Translations under genes and position numbers: made by a program
Assembly: GCF_011397635.1 (NCBI RefSeq)
Contig: NC_064761.1
Coordinates: 30,173,643 to 30,237,642, forward strand
Origin: Epinephelus fuscoguttatus
Taxonomy: Eukaryota > Chordata > Actinopteri > Perciformes > Serranidae
Direction of reading: 5' to 3'
DNA length: 64,000 nucleotides
Part shown: piece by piece, positions 1 to 10,400 of the stretch
Position numbering within the stretch: the first letter of the stretch is position 1
Layout: every line of letters starts with the position of its first letter
The notes under the pieces: model-generated
What the model was told of the DNA's origin: nothing
The model's input: the letters and a program-made list of their open reading frames with translations, nothing else
Database searches by the model: none

Positions 1-3000
1 GACCTCAGAATTACCAACAATACATTTTATTTGCGCCACACGTGACTGAGTAAGAACAAAGAGCTTCACTGGTCTGATAAGTGATCTTACCCTGGATCTC
101 TGGGTACTTTGCCATGTAGAGGAAACCCCAGCGCAAGGTGCTTGATGTGGTCTCAGAGCCAGCCGAAAACAGATCAAAGACACACATGACCAGGTTTTCC
201 CTATCAAAACCCTCATCCTCAGCATGCTCCTTATTCTGAGAATATATACAAACAGAAGTATTAAAAACACGCTGCAAAATGATTTATATCAACTAAATGT
301 CAGCACTATTACAGCCACAGCCAAGGTTATAATCATTTAAAATTGTAACTTAAAGGGCCAGTGTGTAAAATGGGTGGAAAACAGGGACATCAGTGGTCAA
401 ATTCTAGATTGCAGGGCTCACTCGCTCACCCCTCCTGTCGTAAATGACAGTGGCCTCGTAGGAACAAAAAGCCTTGCGCACGAGTTTTTCAGGAGTAGGT
501 CTATCTAGCGACGAGGTGAATATTTATTTAGAAATCTAAGCCATGTTACGATATTGTAATGAATCCCTCACGAGCAGGAGCGTTTGGGGAAAAGGCCCGT
601 TCATTTGAGCACTCCAGAAACTCCGGTAACACTCCAGGGGGTCAAAGACTCCGTCCCAAACTCTGACTCTTCTGGCGTAACACACACACTCCATAACTTT
701 ACACACATACTCGTTTACCATACCGAGTGGGGACCCCCCTCCCCTCTCTGCTCAATCTCCAGCCTGCACACTGATTGACAGCGTAGCCTGTAAACAGAGC
801 TCAGCTGTTTATTTAGCCTAGCAATATCTCCGGACTATAGTAGCTGCAATGGACGACTTTGAACGCGATTTTGAAGAGTTTCTTGTAGCGGACACAGAGC
901 CATACCTTTGAGCCGGAGCATACAGATGAGGAACTCTATGTGCTTGATGCTGAGCGGGTGAGAAGAGAGGCTGAATGCACAGAATGGGATTCGGTGCTAC
1001 TGCTTCCATCGTTGGGGAGCTATATCATCAGGAGGAAAAGCGCCGCAGAGAGTGCATCACAAGGAGTGAAGTTGCATCTTCTTTTCCTCGCAGATGACGG
1101 TTCAGGTTCATTCTCTCCTGTTGCGTGGTAAGTGTGGTCCATTCGCAAACTTTATAACTAAAAAAACTTTTCACTACTCTCTATCGACGAACTACTAACA
1201 CTCTCTGCTGTTTCCTCCTCCTTCTTCCTTCCTTCCACTGTCTTCGTTGGTTCATTTATACATGCGAAACACGTTCTCTGGCTGGCTGGATTGTCCGCTC
1301 GGTCTGCCGTACATACATGACAGCGCAAGATGGCGACCTCTCTAAAGCAAGGCCCTTGCTATATATATATAAAAGCATAATTATAAGGCTACGAGAACCA
1401 AACGAATTTTATTTTATAGCGATTATACACTTGTATAAACATATTAATGGGTAGAATATTCAGATTCAGATTGACAATAAACCATGCCAAATATTACACA
1501 CTGGCCCTTTAAGTAAGTAGAGTAAAACACTATTAATCACTTTATTTGTTAGATTAAAATAGGTGTATGCTGTTGGAGACAAGGCCTTAAAAGATAGTGC
1601 TATAAGGCAAAGGCTGTGACAAAAGTGCACATCAGGTCAGCAGTTATGATGTTCACAGCAGCTGAGCACTGAGTATCTTTATGAACACAGTGTAAGATAA
1701 ACAAAGCAACATCTCAGTCACCATCTCAATCTCATTCAGGTAGCAGTCGATGTAGTCTCTTTGGTCCGAGGGATCCCAGTTCTGTCTGTGCTGCTTAATC
1801 TGTTCTCTTATGAAGTCCTTTACATCCTTCCACATGTGCTGGACCGTCTGATGTGGCCCTGGCAAATATCTCATCACAAAAGGGAATGCGTTGTAAAACT
1901 GCAGAGTAGAGCAGATCAGAACAGTAACATATTGATAGGCATTTATCAATCAAAACAAAATATTGAAGTCTCATTTACAAATTGGCTCTTGTGCAGTTTA
2001 CACATTATGCAACTTGAGCTGTGTCTGTACTAAGTATTATATACCTGTGCTTAAACACACCCAGTAACATGACTACTGAACTCAACTGTGAACTGATTCA
2101 CAATGTGAAATATATTGCGCAACAATTTTACACAGCATCAAGAGTTCATCAGTAGCTTTGAAATGCCGTACCTGTGCCCAGATGGAGCCTTGAATGCGGA
2201 GACCTTTTCCAAACATCTTCATTACTTTTGTGAAGTCCTCATTATGGTACTCAAAGCGATGACCAAAAACCAGGAAGCAGATGATGTTACCGACGGCTTT
2301 GTTGGTGGTGAGGTGAGGATCGAATGGTTTACCTTGAGAGTTAAACGGAAAATTAAATGTAAATTTCACACTTGTCATTGTGTATCGTTTTAAATGTTTC
2401 ACTGTGCATTAAATATTAACCTTTGTAGCTACTGAAGTCTTTTGCACAATGTGTAAATTCTTGTAAGATGACTTGTTCAGCTCCCTTCTTGCCAAGTCCA
2501 AAATTTCTGAGGGTTGAAAGAGCAAAACGCCTCTGCTGCTTCCAAGGGTTCCCACTGCTAAGACTTAACCCTGATAGGAAATACATCAAAAGCAGATACA
2601 AATTAAGTAAATTAAAACCAGAAAAATGAAGGAATCCCATGCTATACAGAACTCTTTTTGGTTTAATTTAGCTTCTGATACATTTAATTATTTTTGTAAC
2701 TGCTAACTGTGTGTGAAGTACACTGTCAGGAAAGTTATCAACACTTCGCTAATTGATTCTAGAACAATTACACAGGAGGAGATGCAGATCAAAACAAGCA
2801 CACAGAAGAGTCATGAAGGTTTGCGAAAACTCAGATTGTCAGTAGCAAAAGCACCACCCTGTCTTTGTTAATTCAAATAACTTGCACATATGTTCACCAA
2901 TAAGTTCTTTTGTTTATTCAAAACAATGTGACATAGTGTCTGTACCTTAAAAATACAACACACTCACGAAAAGGGCAAAGCATAATCTTTAAGCTTATTA

Positions 3001-3549
3001 AACTTTAACAGTGATTGGAGGAAAAAAAGTAAGTGTTTCATGTCTTCTCACCTCGTCCATTGGTTAGGCTAAGGACCAGTGGGAAGGGTGGACGGTCCAC
3101 CAGGCTGTCTTTCTGATGTACCAGAGCTTCTTTCACAGCCCCAAACCCGTTTATCACCACCATCCACGCCTGGCCCATTCGCATGCTGTACACATCTCCA
3201 TATTTCTTTGCCAACTGCGAGCGGTTTGAGAGAGGAGGAAGAGCGTGATGCTTCATATAACAGATAACAGTCCTATAAACTGACATATTGCTTTTTAAAA
3301 GATACTTTTTTTTTTTTTTTTTTTTTACATCTGTTGATCTACCTGTGTCATACTCTCATGGCCCCTTTGGTAATCCAGATTGAATATGTTGCCCAAAATA
3401 GGAATTGCCGGAGGTCCTGGAGGGAAGCTGTCCGGTTGACGGTTCTTAATGTAATCTGTGGTGAGGATGAAAATTACAATGAAGAGCAGCAGACTTTTGA
3501 CATCCCATTCAACACAGGATGCAATGACTGAGAACAAGAGTGAATCCAT
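1..3549 (-). CDS. CYP2 gene A, partial (exons 1-6; exons 7-9 lie left of the window)
   Basis: Microsomal cytochrome P450 of family 2, CYP2J-like. Exons on the minus strand: 1 = 3343-3549, 2 = 3052-3214, 3 = 2421-2570, 4 = 2172-2332, 5 = 1722-1898, 6 = 91-235. All have AG/GT borders and open frames. The ATG at 3549 was chosen by alignment with the paralogues; an in-frame ATG at 3651 would add 34 residues no paralogue has. The start encodes a hydrophobic anchor and the hinge FPPGPPAIPILGN. Exon 6 carries the I-helix motif FSAGSETTSSTLRW. It is the most divergent member seen: exon 1 is one codon longer and exon 6 is 145 nt instead of 142. The heme-binding exon is not in the window, so integrity of the whole gene cannot be judged. 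Intron 5 holds a TTAA-flanked DNA element. Confidence 0.9.
350..1512 (+). mobile_element. TTAA-flanked DNA element, family 1, with decayed P2X7-ICD-like ORF
   Basis: Ends are TTAAAGGGCCAGTGTGTAA and its reverse complement, with TTAA at 350-353 and 1509-1512. TTAA duplication is used by piggyBac and Kolobok elements. An ORF starts at 849 (MDDFERDFEEFLVADTEPYL) and is broken by a one-base loss; the next frame continues EPEHTDEELYVLDAERV. The PYLFEPEYTDEEL-type block matches the start of fish transposon proteins that share a Cys-rich domain with the P2X7 C-terminus (from memory). No transposase is present. Inserted in intron 5 of gene A. Confidence 0.7.
3302..3327. repeat. Poly-T tract in intron 1 of A
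   Basis: A run of about 20 T 16 bp from exon 1. It acts as poly-A on the transcript, downstream of the exon 1 donor. Confidence 0.8.
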
Positions 3550-3605
3550 TCTGCAAACAAGGGCTGAAGCCTGTCCAACTGAAGTCTGCTCGCTTCTCCT
3601 GCGAG

Positions 3606-3696
3606 ATAAAAGGCTGGTGTTGTTTTGCCAGGAGCCAATAATATCACCCATTGCTCTCCTGTTTGGGAGAAGCTTGATGTTATTGGTCCTGGCAAC
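3606..3696 (-). promoter_or_regulatory. Promoter of gene A: TATA-like box and opposed CCAAT boxes
   Basis: TTTTATC (minus, 3606-3611) lies about 57 bp upstream of the ATG. Farther out are an arm TTGCCAGGAGCCAATAATATCA (3625-3646, + strand) and its imperfect inverse ending 3695. Each arm holds a CCAAT/ATTGG box, the core bound by NF-Y. Positions are conserved with D. Confidence 0.55.
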
Positions 3697-3729
3697 ACAG
3701 CAAAGGCCTACTGTTGCCCCTGTACTTTG

Positions 3730-4780
3730 ACCTCTTCATACCTGGAAAAGGGGTATCTAACACTCTGAGTCAGTGATCTTAAAATAGTTATTCTAATTTT
3801 TTGCAGTAGAATTTGTCGTATGGTGTGAGTAAGACAAAGTGCAATCTTTTCAGATGTAAGACAATTAGACAGGCAAATTTAAACAATCTGATACCAAAAC
3901 TTGATGTTTATTGTGTTTTTATTTTTCACACATCCCAAACAACTAGCTAAGGTATGCCAACAGCTACTGGAAGTCTTCTTACTCACAGCCTGTTATGATA
4001 ATGAAGTTGTGGTTTCTGATTCCAATCACATTAGTGTAGATTTTGTGTATGTCTGTATCTGTATATGTGTGTGTGCAGGGGCAACACATGCACGAGTCTC
4101 TGCCAATAAAAACATGAAAATGGGGGTGTGTGGGCATCACGTGCATTATTTCCTGCCAATGAAAACATGAATATATCGGACTTTTATTTTATTTTGACAA
4201 ACTGCTAAAACGACACCTCTGTGGTTATAATATGCCATAAAAGTAAAAGAATAAGAAGCATAAACATTCACCAGAATGCAGGAAATGAAGTGTTTGACGC
4301 CCAAGCATCTTAGGGGGAGGACCCCCAAACGTCTCTCTAATGTTGAAACAAAACCCATATTTTATCTTTGGTAATATCATCTCAATCCATGGAAATGGCA
4401 TTTCAGACTTTTTAATTTATTTTAACTACAACTCATTTAGGCTCATATAAAGGCATTATATAAGCCACCAAAGATCTTCTCTCTGGCAAGGGTCAGATCA
4501 GAGCTCGGTGCAGGCCACTCGACTTCTTTAACGTCAGACTGAGGGGAAAACTTTTATCATGGAACTTGTTGTGACGTTAAACAGGAAAGCATCTCCCCTG
4601 AAACTGCTGGAAGCAAACGCTGCACATGCTGTAGCATTTAGATTCTGTGCATGTGTTTATTTCTTCCAATCAATCAATACAAGTGATGTAATACAAAGAA
4701 AAGTGAGAGATGTTTTAACTGAGAAGCTGGGACTGAGGAATGTGTAGTATAGTTATTTATTTATTTGCTTATAGTTTTTC
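3730..4780. other. A-B spacer, left part
   Basis: No gene. 3760-3990 and 4380-4500 resemble 62760-63120 right of G, so this is inherited spacer. A short run of 4600-4760 resembles 14240-14360 in the B-C spacer. Confidence 0.6.
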
Positions 4781-4786
4781 GTCCAC

Positions 4787-4870
4787 CTTCTGAATGTCAT
4801 TCAGGCAATGGTTGATGAAGTTTCTGTGTCCATTTTTCACCATGATCAGCACAGGAATTGTGTTGCACAG
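4787..4870 (-). pseudogene. CYP2 exon 5 relic R1 (84 nt)
   Basis: On the minus strand an AG acceptor is followed by 28 open codons: LCNTIPVLIM, then HRNFINHCLNDIQK before a GT. This matches the two ends of CYP2 exon 5 ([10 protein letters not shown]... and [14 protein letters not shown]); the middle 31 codons are missing in frame. The flank at 4600-4787 is similar to that of the B-C spacer relic. No other exon of this lost gene was recognised nearby. Confidence 0.6.
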
Positions 4871-5235
4871 CTGTCATATCAGTGACAGTGAGGTCACTAT
4901 AAGACTACAGCACATTTATTTCAAAGAGCAAATAGCATGAACTTAATTTGGGGCATCAAAACATCAATGAATACTGCAGAATTTTCATAGAAAAAATTAG
5001 AATTAAGCTTTAATTAATAGTTTTGAAATGCAGTAGCTTTGCCCACCAGGCCCCACATTTCACAGTGGTAGAAGGGTCCACAGTGGGCTGGTCAAACTGT
5101 GGACACACAGTAGGTCTACTGTGGGCACAGTGGGCACACTGCGCCATGTCCCCGTGGGCATGCACTGCAAAGTTCACCAAATACAGCAACCATTATGTAC
5201 CTTCAGTGTAGACTTGCCAAAAATGGACCCACTAC

Positions 5236-5740
5236 AGTACTGTTAATGCATCAATGAAACATCTGCACCAGCATGATCTTGAACACTTGCTTGTCTGGTT
5301 CAGAAGCCATGAATGTCACGGGGAGGAAGGAACACCCGTCCCTCCAGACACTGTATGAGCGGGCTGTTCTCAGATAAGCATAGAGAACACTGTCTGACTC
5401 TTCCCACATTCTCCACGCTAAGTACAAGCTTTTACCCACGGGCAGACAATACAGGACGCCCAAATTTAAACTGAATCATTTAAAAAAGGGTTTAAATAAT
5501 GTTGCATAACACTTTAGGGGCTTTGTTGTGCTTTGCTTATGTTGCCCCGTGGTGTGCTGGTGTTATGTGCAATACATGAATGGCTGATATGCAATACTGT
5601 TATGGGTAGTATATGTTTTTATGGTGTATGCTTTTTATTTCTTCTGGACCATTATTGTAAGGCAGCAGTACTTATGCAGCTCCAGAGTCCACAACAAGTT
5701 TCCCTACAGGGACAATAAAGTATATCGTAGCGTATCGTAT
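5236..5740 (+). mobile_element. LINE 3' end (L2/CR1-like)
   Basis: Around 5408-5500 the plus strand encodes YKLLPTGRQYRTPKFKL followed by NHFKKGF, the typical C-terminal tail of jockey/L2/CR1-type ORF2 proteins. It ends in GGGACAATAAAGTATATCGTA repeats (to about 5740). 5'-truncated, in the A-B spacer. Confidence 0.6.
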
Positions 5741-6185
5741 CATAGTGGGTGTCCTGACCCCCACTAGGGGCTCGAAAAAGCTACCTGGGGGTCGTGAGGC
5801 TTTATTAATTTCAGGGGTGTAAGAAAAATTAAAATACATATCTATATATATATATAGTGGGCCTATACTGCAGGATTTAATATATTTCTGTTAAGAAAGC
5901 TAAATAAAATCATTTTTACAATTAAGGCCTTCATTCAAGATATACGTCACCTCTGATGCAATATGTAGAAATAAACTGAGCCAAACCACTTGTTTACATA
6001 ACTTCCTGCAGGTATTGCATTCACTAATTGGGTCATTTGTACAGTCCATCAGTTGCTCTGTATTATTATTGTTATGTATTAAACAGAATATGAAATATCC
6101 ATAAAATATGTCACTTACTCAGGGGTCGCCAGTTTAATTAACAATTGAGAAGGGGTCTGAAAAAAGTTTGGGAACCACTGAACTG
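5741..6185 (-). mobile_element. Possible hAT-type non-autonomous element
   Basis: The right end GTTTGGGAACCACTG (to about 6178) is the reverse of a common hAT terminus (CAGTGGTTCCCAAAC). The left end near 5746 (AGTGGGTGTCCTGACC) is a weaker match. No clear 8-bp duplication, so tentative. Confidence 0.35.
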
Positions 6186-6344
6186 AACATTATAAAATCT
6201 CTTAAGAACTCCTCACATCTCCCATCTGTAATCAAACAAGTTTGATCATACTACTGACAGATTATCCAGTGCTGAAGCTTTTAATCTCCATTTCTTCTTC
6301 TCTGGCATTTTATTTGACATGCCTGCAGATAGAACTGTAGAAAA

Positions 6345-6404
6345 TTACCATATGTGTCCAGCAGAGGGCAACCAACTCTTAAGCACAGGAAATGTGTTGT
6401 ACAG
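6345..6404 (-). pseudogene. CYP2 exon 5 relic R2 (start of exon only)
   Basis: After an AG acceptor at 6405-6406 the minus strand reads LYNTFPVLKSWLPSAGHIW and then stops. LYNxFP and LP(G) occupy the same positions as in functional exon 5 ([16 protein letters not shown]). The upstream 200 bp (6405-6600) resemble 14613-14790 next to relic R3, so the two share an ancestor. Confidence 0.55.
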
Positions 6405-6787
6405 CTGTTATTATCAATGAGAAGACTGTGGAAAGGGCCTCCTCTGGTGATGACTTCATGGACAATTCTACCCTACTGTCTACACACCTGAACTCTGTCT
6501 GTTTTCACACTGACTTTGGGGCCATCAGCATCACCACTGAGGTGTTTCAATTTCCTAGTCATTGGTCAGACCAAATAAGAGATTTACTGGGAGAAAGAAG
6601 GAGAAGAAAGTTCTCAAAAGTAAAAGACATTTATCTATGTGTGTATTTTTTCTGAACAATCTTGCTGCATAGTTTCCAGGGTAGTTCAAGTATTCAGTTT
6701 GCAGTGAAAATCAGGCAAATTAGATCCGACTTTTGATCTCAAACTTACGTAAACTGCTGAAAATAATGAAATCTTTTTACACTACGA

Positions 6788-7018
6788 GTCACATTCATCC
6801 ATTCATTCATACACTGGTGGGCGAGGCGAGGTGCCACCTGCTACTTAGTTTTTAAACACACTCTCACACCAATGTAACAGTTATTGTGAGCAATTTCGGG
6901 GCTCAGCATCTTGCTCAAGGATACTTTGACATGTAGGCTGGAGGAGCGGAGGATCGAGCTGCCAATCTTCCGATTGGTGGACAACCTGCTCTTCCACTGA
7001 GCCACAGTCACCCCTGTA
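6788..7018 (-). mobile_element. tRNA-derived SINE
   Basis: On the minus strand the head has an A-box-like TGGCTCAGTGGAAGAGC and a B-box-like GCTCGATCC, followed by a body ending in (TGAA)n near 6790. This is a common type of fish SINE. It lies in the A-B spacer. Confidence 0.65.
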
Positions 7019-7059
7019 TATAAGTATATAAAGATACTCCAATACAAGTTGATGTTAAA

Positions 7060-7472
7060 CATTGAAAATGTAATTTATGTATAGTTTAGTAACAGTACTC
7101 AATTCAGAAAATGCCCCCTGTGAGTGTTAGACTGGTGAATATTATATTGTAGTATGATTATTATTGTTGTATTGATCAGCCAATATCATTTTACAATTGT
7201 AGTTGGTCAAGGCAGAGCTAATTTTAACAATCTCAAATGCTGTTGGGTAGTTAAATAAAAATGGTTAAGATATAAGCCTATGGAATATAAAGCGGTTTAG
7301 ATTAAATCAATAGCTACCAATGTTTTGGGCGTTTGGCCACTTGCAAAAAGCAGTGTCTAGTTGAGACACCATTTCAGATGTCAATGAGTTATTAGCAGTT
7401 CCAGCAAAGAGAAATTTAACTTCTCAGATGCCCAAAACATGTATGAGTCTATACATTGTTTGGTAGCTACTT
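7060..7472. other. Conserved spacer 3' of gene B
   Basis: 7245-7460 is nearly the same as 16085-16300 downstream of C (AGCGGTTTAGATT, TTGAGACACCATTTCAGATG). It probably contains the 3' UTR; no AATAAA was seen close to the stop. Confidence 0.6.
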
Positions 7473-10400
7473 TTAGCGTGAAGTTACACAGATTTCATAT
7501 GGACGTGGTGCCACAGTGATGCCAAAGCAATAGTCCATCACAGGCTTCACCCCAGCAGGCACTGAAAAGGTGAAGTGCTGCATAAAGGAGGTGAAGAAGA
7601 GGAAAAGCTCCATCCTGGCCAGGTTCTCTCCGAGACACACCCGCTTACCTGAGAGAGAAAAACAAACAGAAACAAAGTGAAAATGAGACAACAGTGGTCG
7701 TCATTCTCATACTGTTAGGCTTTTATGAGACGTGGAACTGCTAACTGTTCTGTTAACAATCATATATTTTGTAAATGTCAGGTCCAGACAAAAGGTCAGA
7801 GGTTCACCAAAGTCACTGGTCAGACATTGGTTCCTCTAGGCCAATCCAACAGCATTATGTGAGAAAACACCAGAGTCACAGTGAATGCTGAGACAGGCTC
7901 CGGTATAAACAGGTGAAGATACAATAAAAAACAAAAAACAAGACATTGTGTTGCTCCTCACCAGCAGAGAAAGGGATGAAAGCAGCTCGCTTCACAAACT
8001 TGCCCTCCTCGTTCAGAAAGTGTCCTGGGTTGAAGGTGTTGGGCGTCTTCCACTCTTTCTTGTCGAACAGCACCGAGGTCAGATTGAGAATTACTGTAAT
8101 GCCCTGGTGGTTGGAATCATAATCACAGTTTACAAAGATGTAACGTGGTAATAGATGTGACATAGACCTTACATAGTACAACTGACCTTTGGGATTGTGT
8201 AGCCTCCCAGCTGGATGTCCTTGGTAGTAACATGAGGCAGGCTGAGAGGAACTATGTTGCCCATCCTCTGGATCTCATGAATGACAGCTTCAGTGTAGGG
8301 CAAGTTTGCACGATCGTCCATGGACGGCTGTCTGGACTGTCCAATGACTCTGTCTATCTCAGCCTGGACCTTTGCTGTGCAGCAGGAGAGGAACAGAGAC
8401 AAAGGTTGAAACTGTAGTTCATTAACAGGCTGCAGAAGACTCATGGAGAGATGAAGCTCAATGCAGCACTGCCACGTTAGTAAACAGACTAGTATTAGTT
8501 TGCTCTGTTGGTTGGTTAGCTGTGTAAAGGTGTGTGTCTGTGTTTGTGCCAATGGGCTAAAAGAGGGTGTGACAACTGAGGTTGCAGGCATGTACATGCA
8601 TGTACAGATATTGCATATTGCACTCATTACTGGTGTATGCTTGCTGCACAGAAGCAGCCATAAATGTTAACAGCACTGGTGATTACGCTTCATCTGAACA
8701 ATATTTGGAGTAAAAGTCTTAATGTGATGTATCTCATTTTTACAAATTTAAAATGACCATCGATGAACTTGTTCTATCTCACGAAGGTTCCACCCTCTGT
8801 GGGCTCCACGAGTCACACTCAGTCACGAGCTAGCATTCCTGGTCAGGATCAGTGTGGCTGAGTTGATCTACAGTTATATGTTGCGACAGGTTGCCCACCC
8901 ACTATTTGACTAGAGTCCAGTGGAGGGCAGAGACTGTGTGAGATACAATGAAGGTTAAGATATGTTATCGCTAGTTCATTAATACAGACGCAGAGCCCTC
9001 TAACTAGGGGCCCTGTTGCTTTGGTGCTGCTTGATTAAGAGGGCGTCGAATAAGTCATGGTGTGATATGCCTCCTTATACTGTGGGCACCTATTCAGGTA
9101 GGCATGTCTTGATTGGCCTGAAACATTTATGCACATTTCATGGGGTGACTGCATGCTCTTGATTGGAGGAGTGCATTACACATAAAGACCAGTAGAGGGC
9201 TCCACCTGTGCTATTATAACTAGGGTTACAATACTGTATCCTTTGTTCTGGTGTCACCCACTTGCACATGATTGAATAAGAGCAAAGATATTCTTTGGCT
9301 TGGTCAGTGATCTTACCCTGGATCTCAGGGTACTTTGCCATGTAGAGGAAAGCCCAGCGCAGAGTGGTGGATGTGGTCTCAGAGCCAGCCACAAACAGGT
9401 CCAAGACACAAGTAATCAGGTTTTCCTCATCAAAAGTGCTGTCAGCCTGCCCCTTATTCTGAGAATATTACCAAATACATGTGTTAAAAACATGCTGTAA
9501 AATCATTTTAAACAGCTACAGTATATCAGCACTTTTACAGCCAAGACCATTTATGATGGTAACTTCAGTAAGTAAATCAAAAAAGCTTTTAATTTGTGCT
9601 GGTCCTGTACCTTGAAAGAATATTAAAAGCCTTTGCTTTGTTAAAGATTAAAATTGGTAAGACTTAAAAAGATAGTGCTGTAAGGCAGAGGCTATGGCAC
9701 TAAGTGCATATAAGGTCGTTGCACTTTTCAAAACAGACCAGCCAGAAATGGTGCCAGTGAAAAGTCCCGCTGATAGTTCTGATGAAGTTGCAAAACAAGC
9801 AGATATGATGTTTACAGGAAGTGAACTCTAAGCGTCTTCATGAGCACTACAGTTTAAGAAATACAAAGTTACATCTAGCGTCAATCACCATCTCAATCTC
9901 ATTCAGGTAGCAGTCGATGAAGTCTCTTTGGTCTGAGGGATCCCAGTTCTGTTGGTGCTCCTTCATCTGTGCTCTTACGAAGTCCTTTAAATTGTTCCAG
10001 ATGTGCTGGACTGTCTGATGTGGCCCTGGCAAACGTCTCATCAGCAGAGGGAATGAGTTGTAAAGCTGCAGAGGAGAGCAGAATGGAACAATAACATAAT
10101 GATAAAGCCTCTCAGTGAAAGGTTTTCTACTACAATCACTACCAAATACCGAAATTCCATTGACAAAGATCTGCATCTTACACAATTTCAATTTGTGCTT
10201 TGTGTATGTGTGTAAATTTTACACCCAAATAGAGCCACTAAATAACTCGTGATTTGGAATGTATTGCAAAACAGTAGTGCAGCATTTAGACTTCATCGAT
10301 GACTTAAAAATGCCGTACCTGTGCCCAGATGGAGGCATGAATCATGACACATCTGTCAAACCACTTCATCAGTTTCATGAACTTCTCATCATTGTACTCA

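Noticed and set aside
3079-3267. Plus-strand open frames over exon 2 of each gene, repeated at 13575, 21422, 28372, 37272, 52442 and 60945
   Set aside because: They are antisense shadows of conserved CYP2 exons; they recur only because the exon does.
6405-6655. Plus-strand frame similar to one at 14595-14797
   Set aside because: The shared frame is explained by paralogous spacer flanking the exon 5 relics on the other strand; no start context or gene structure supports it.
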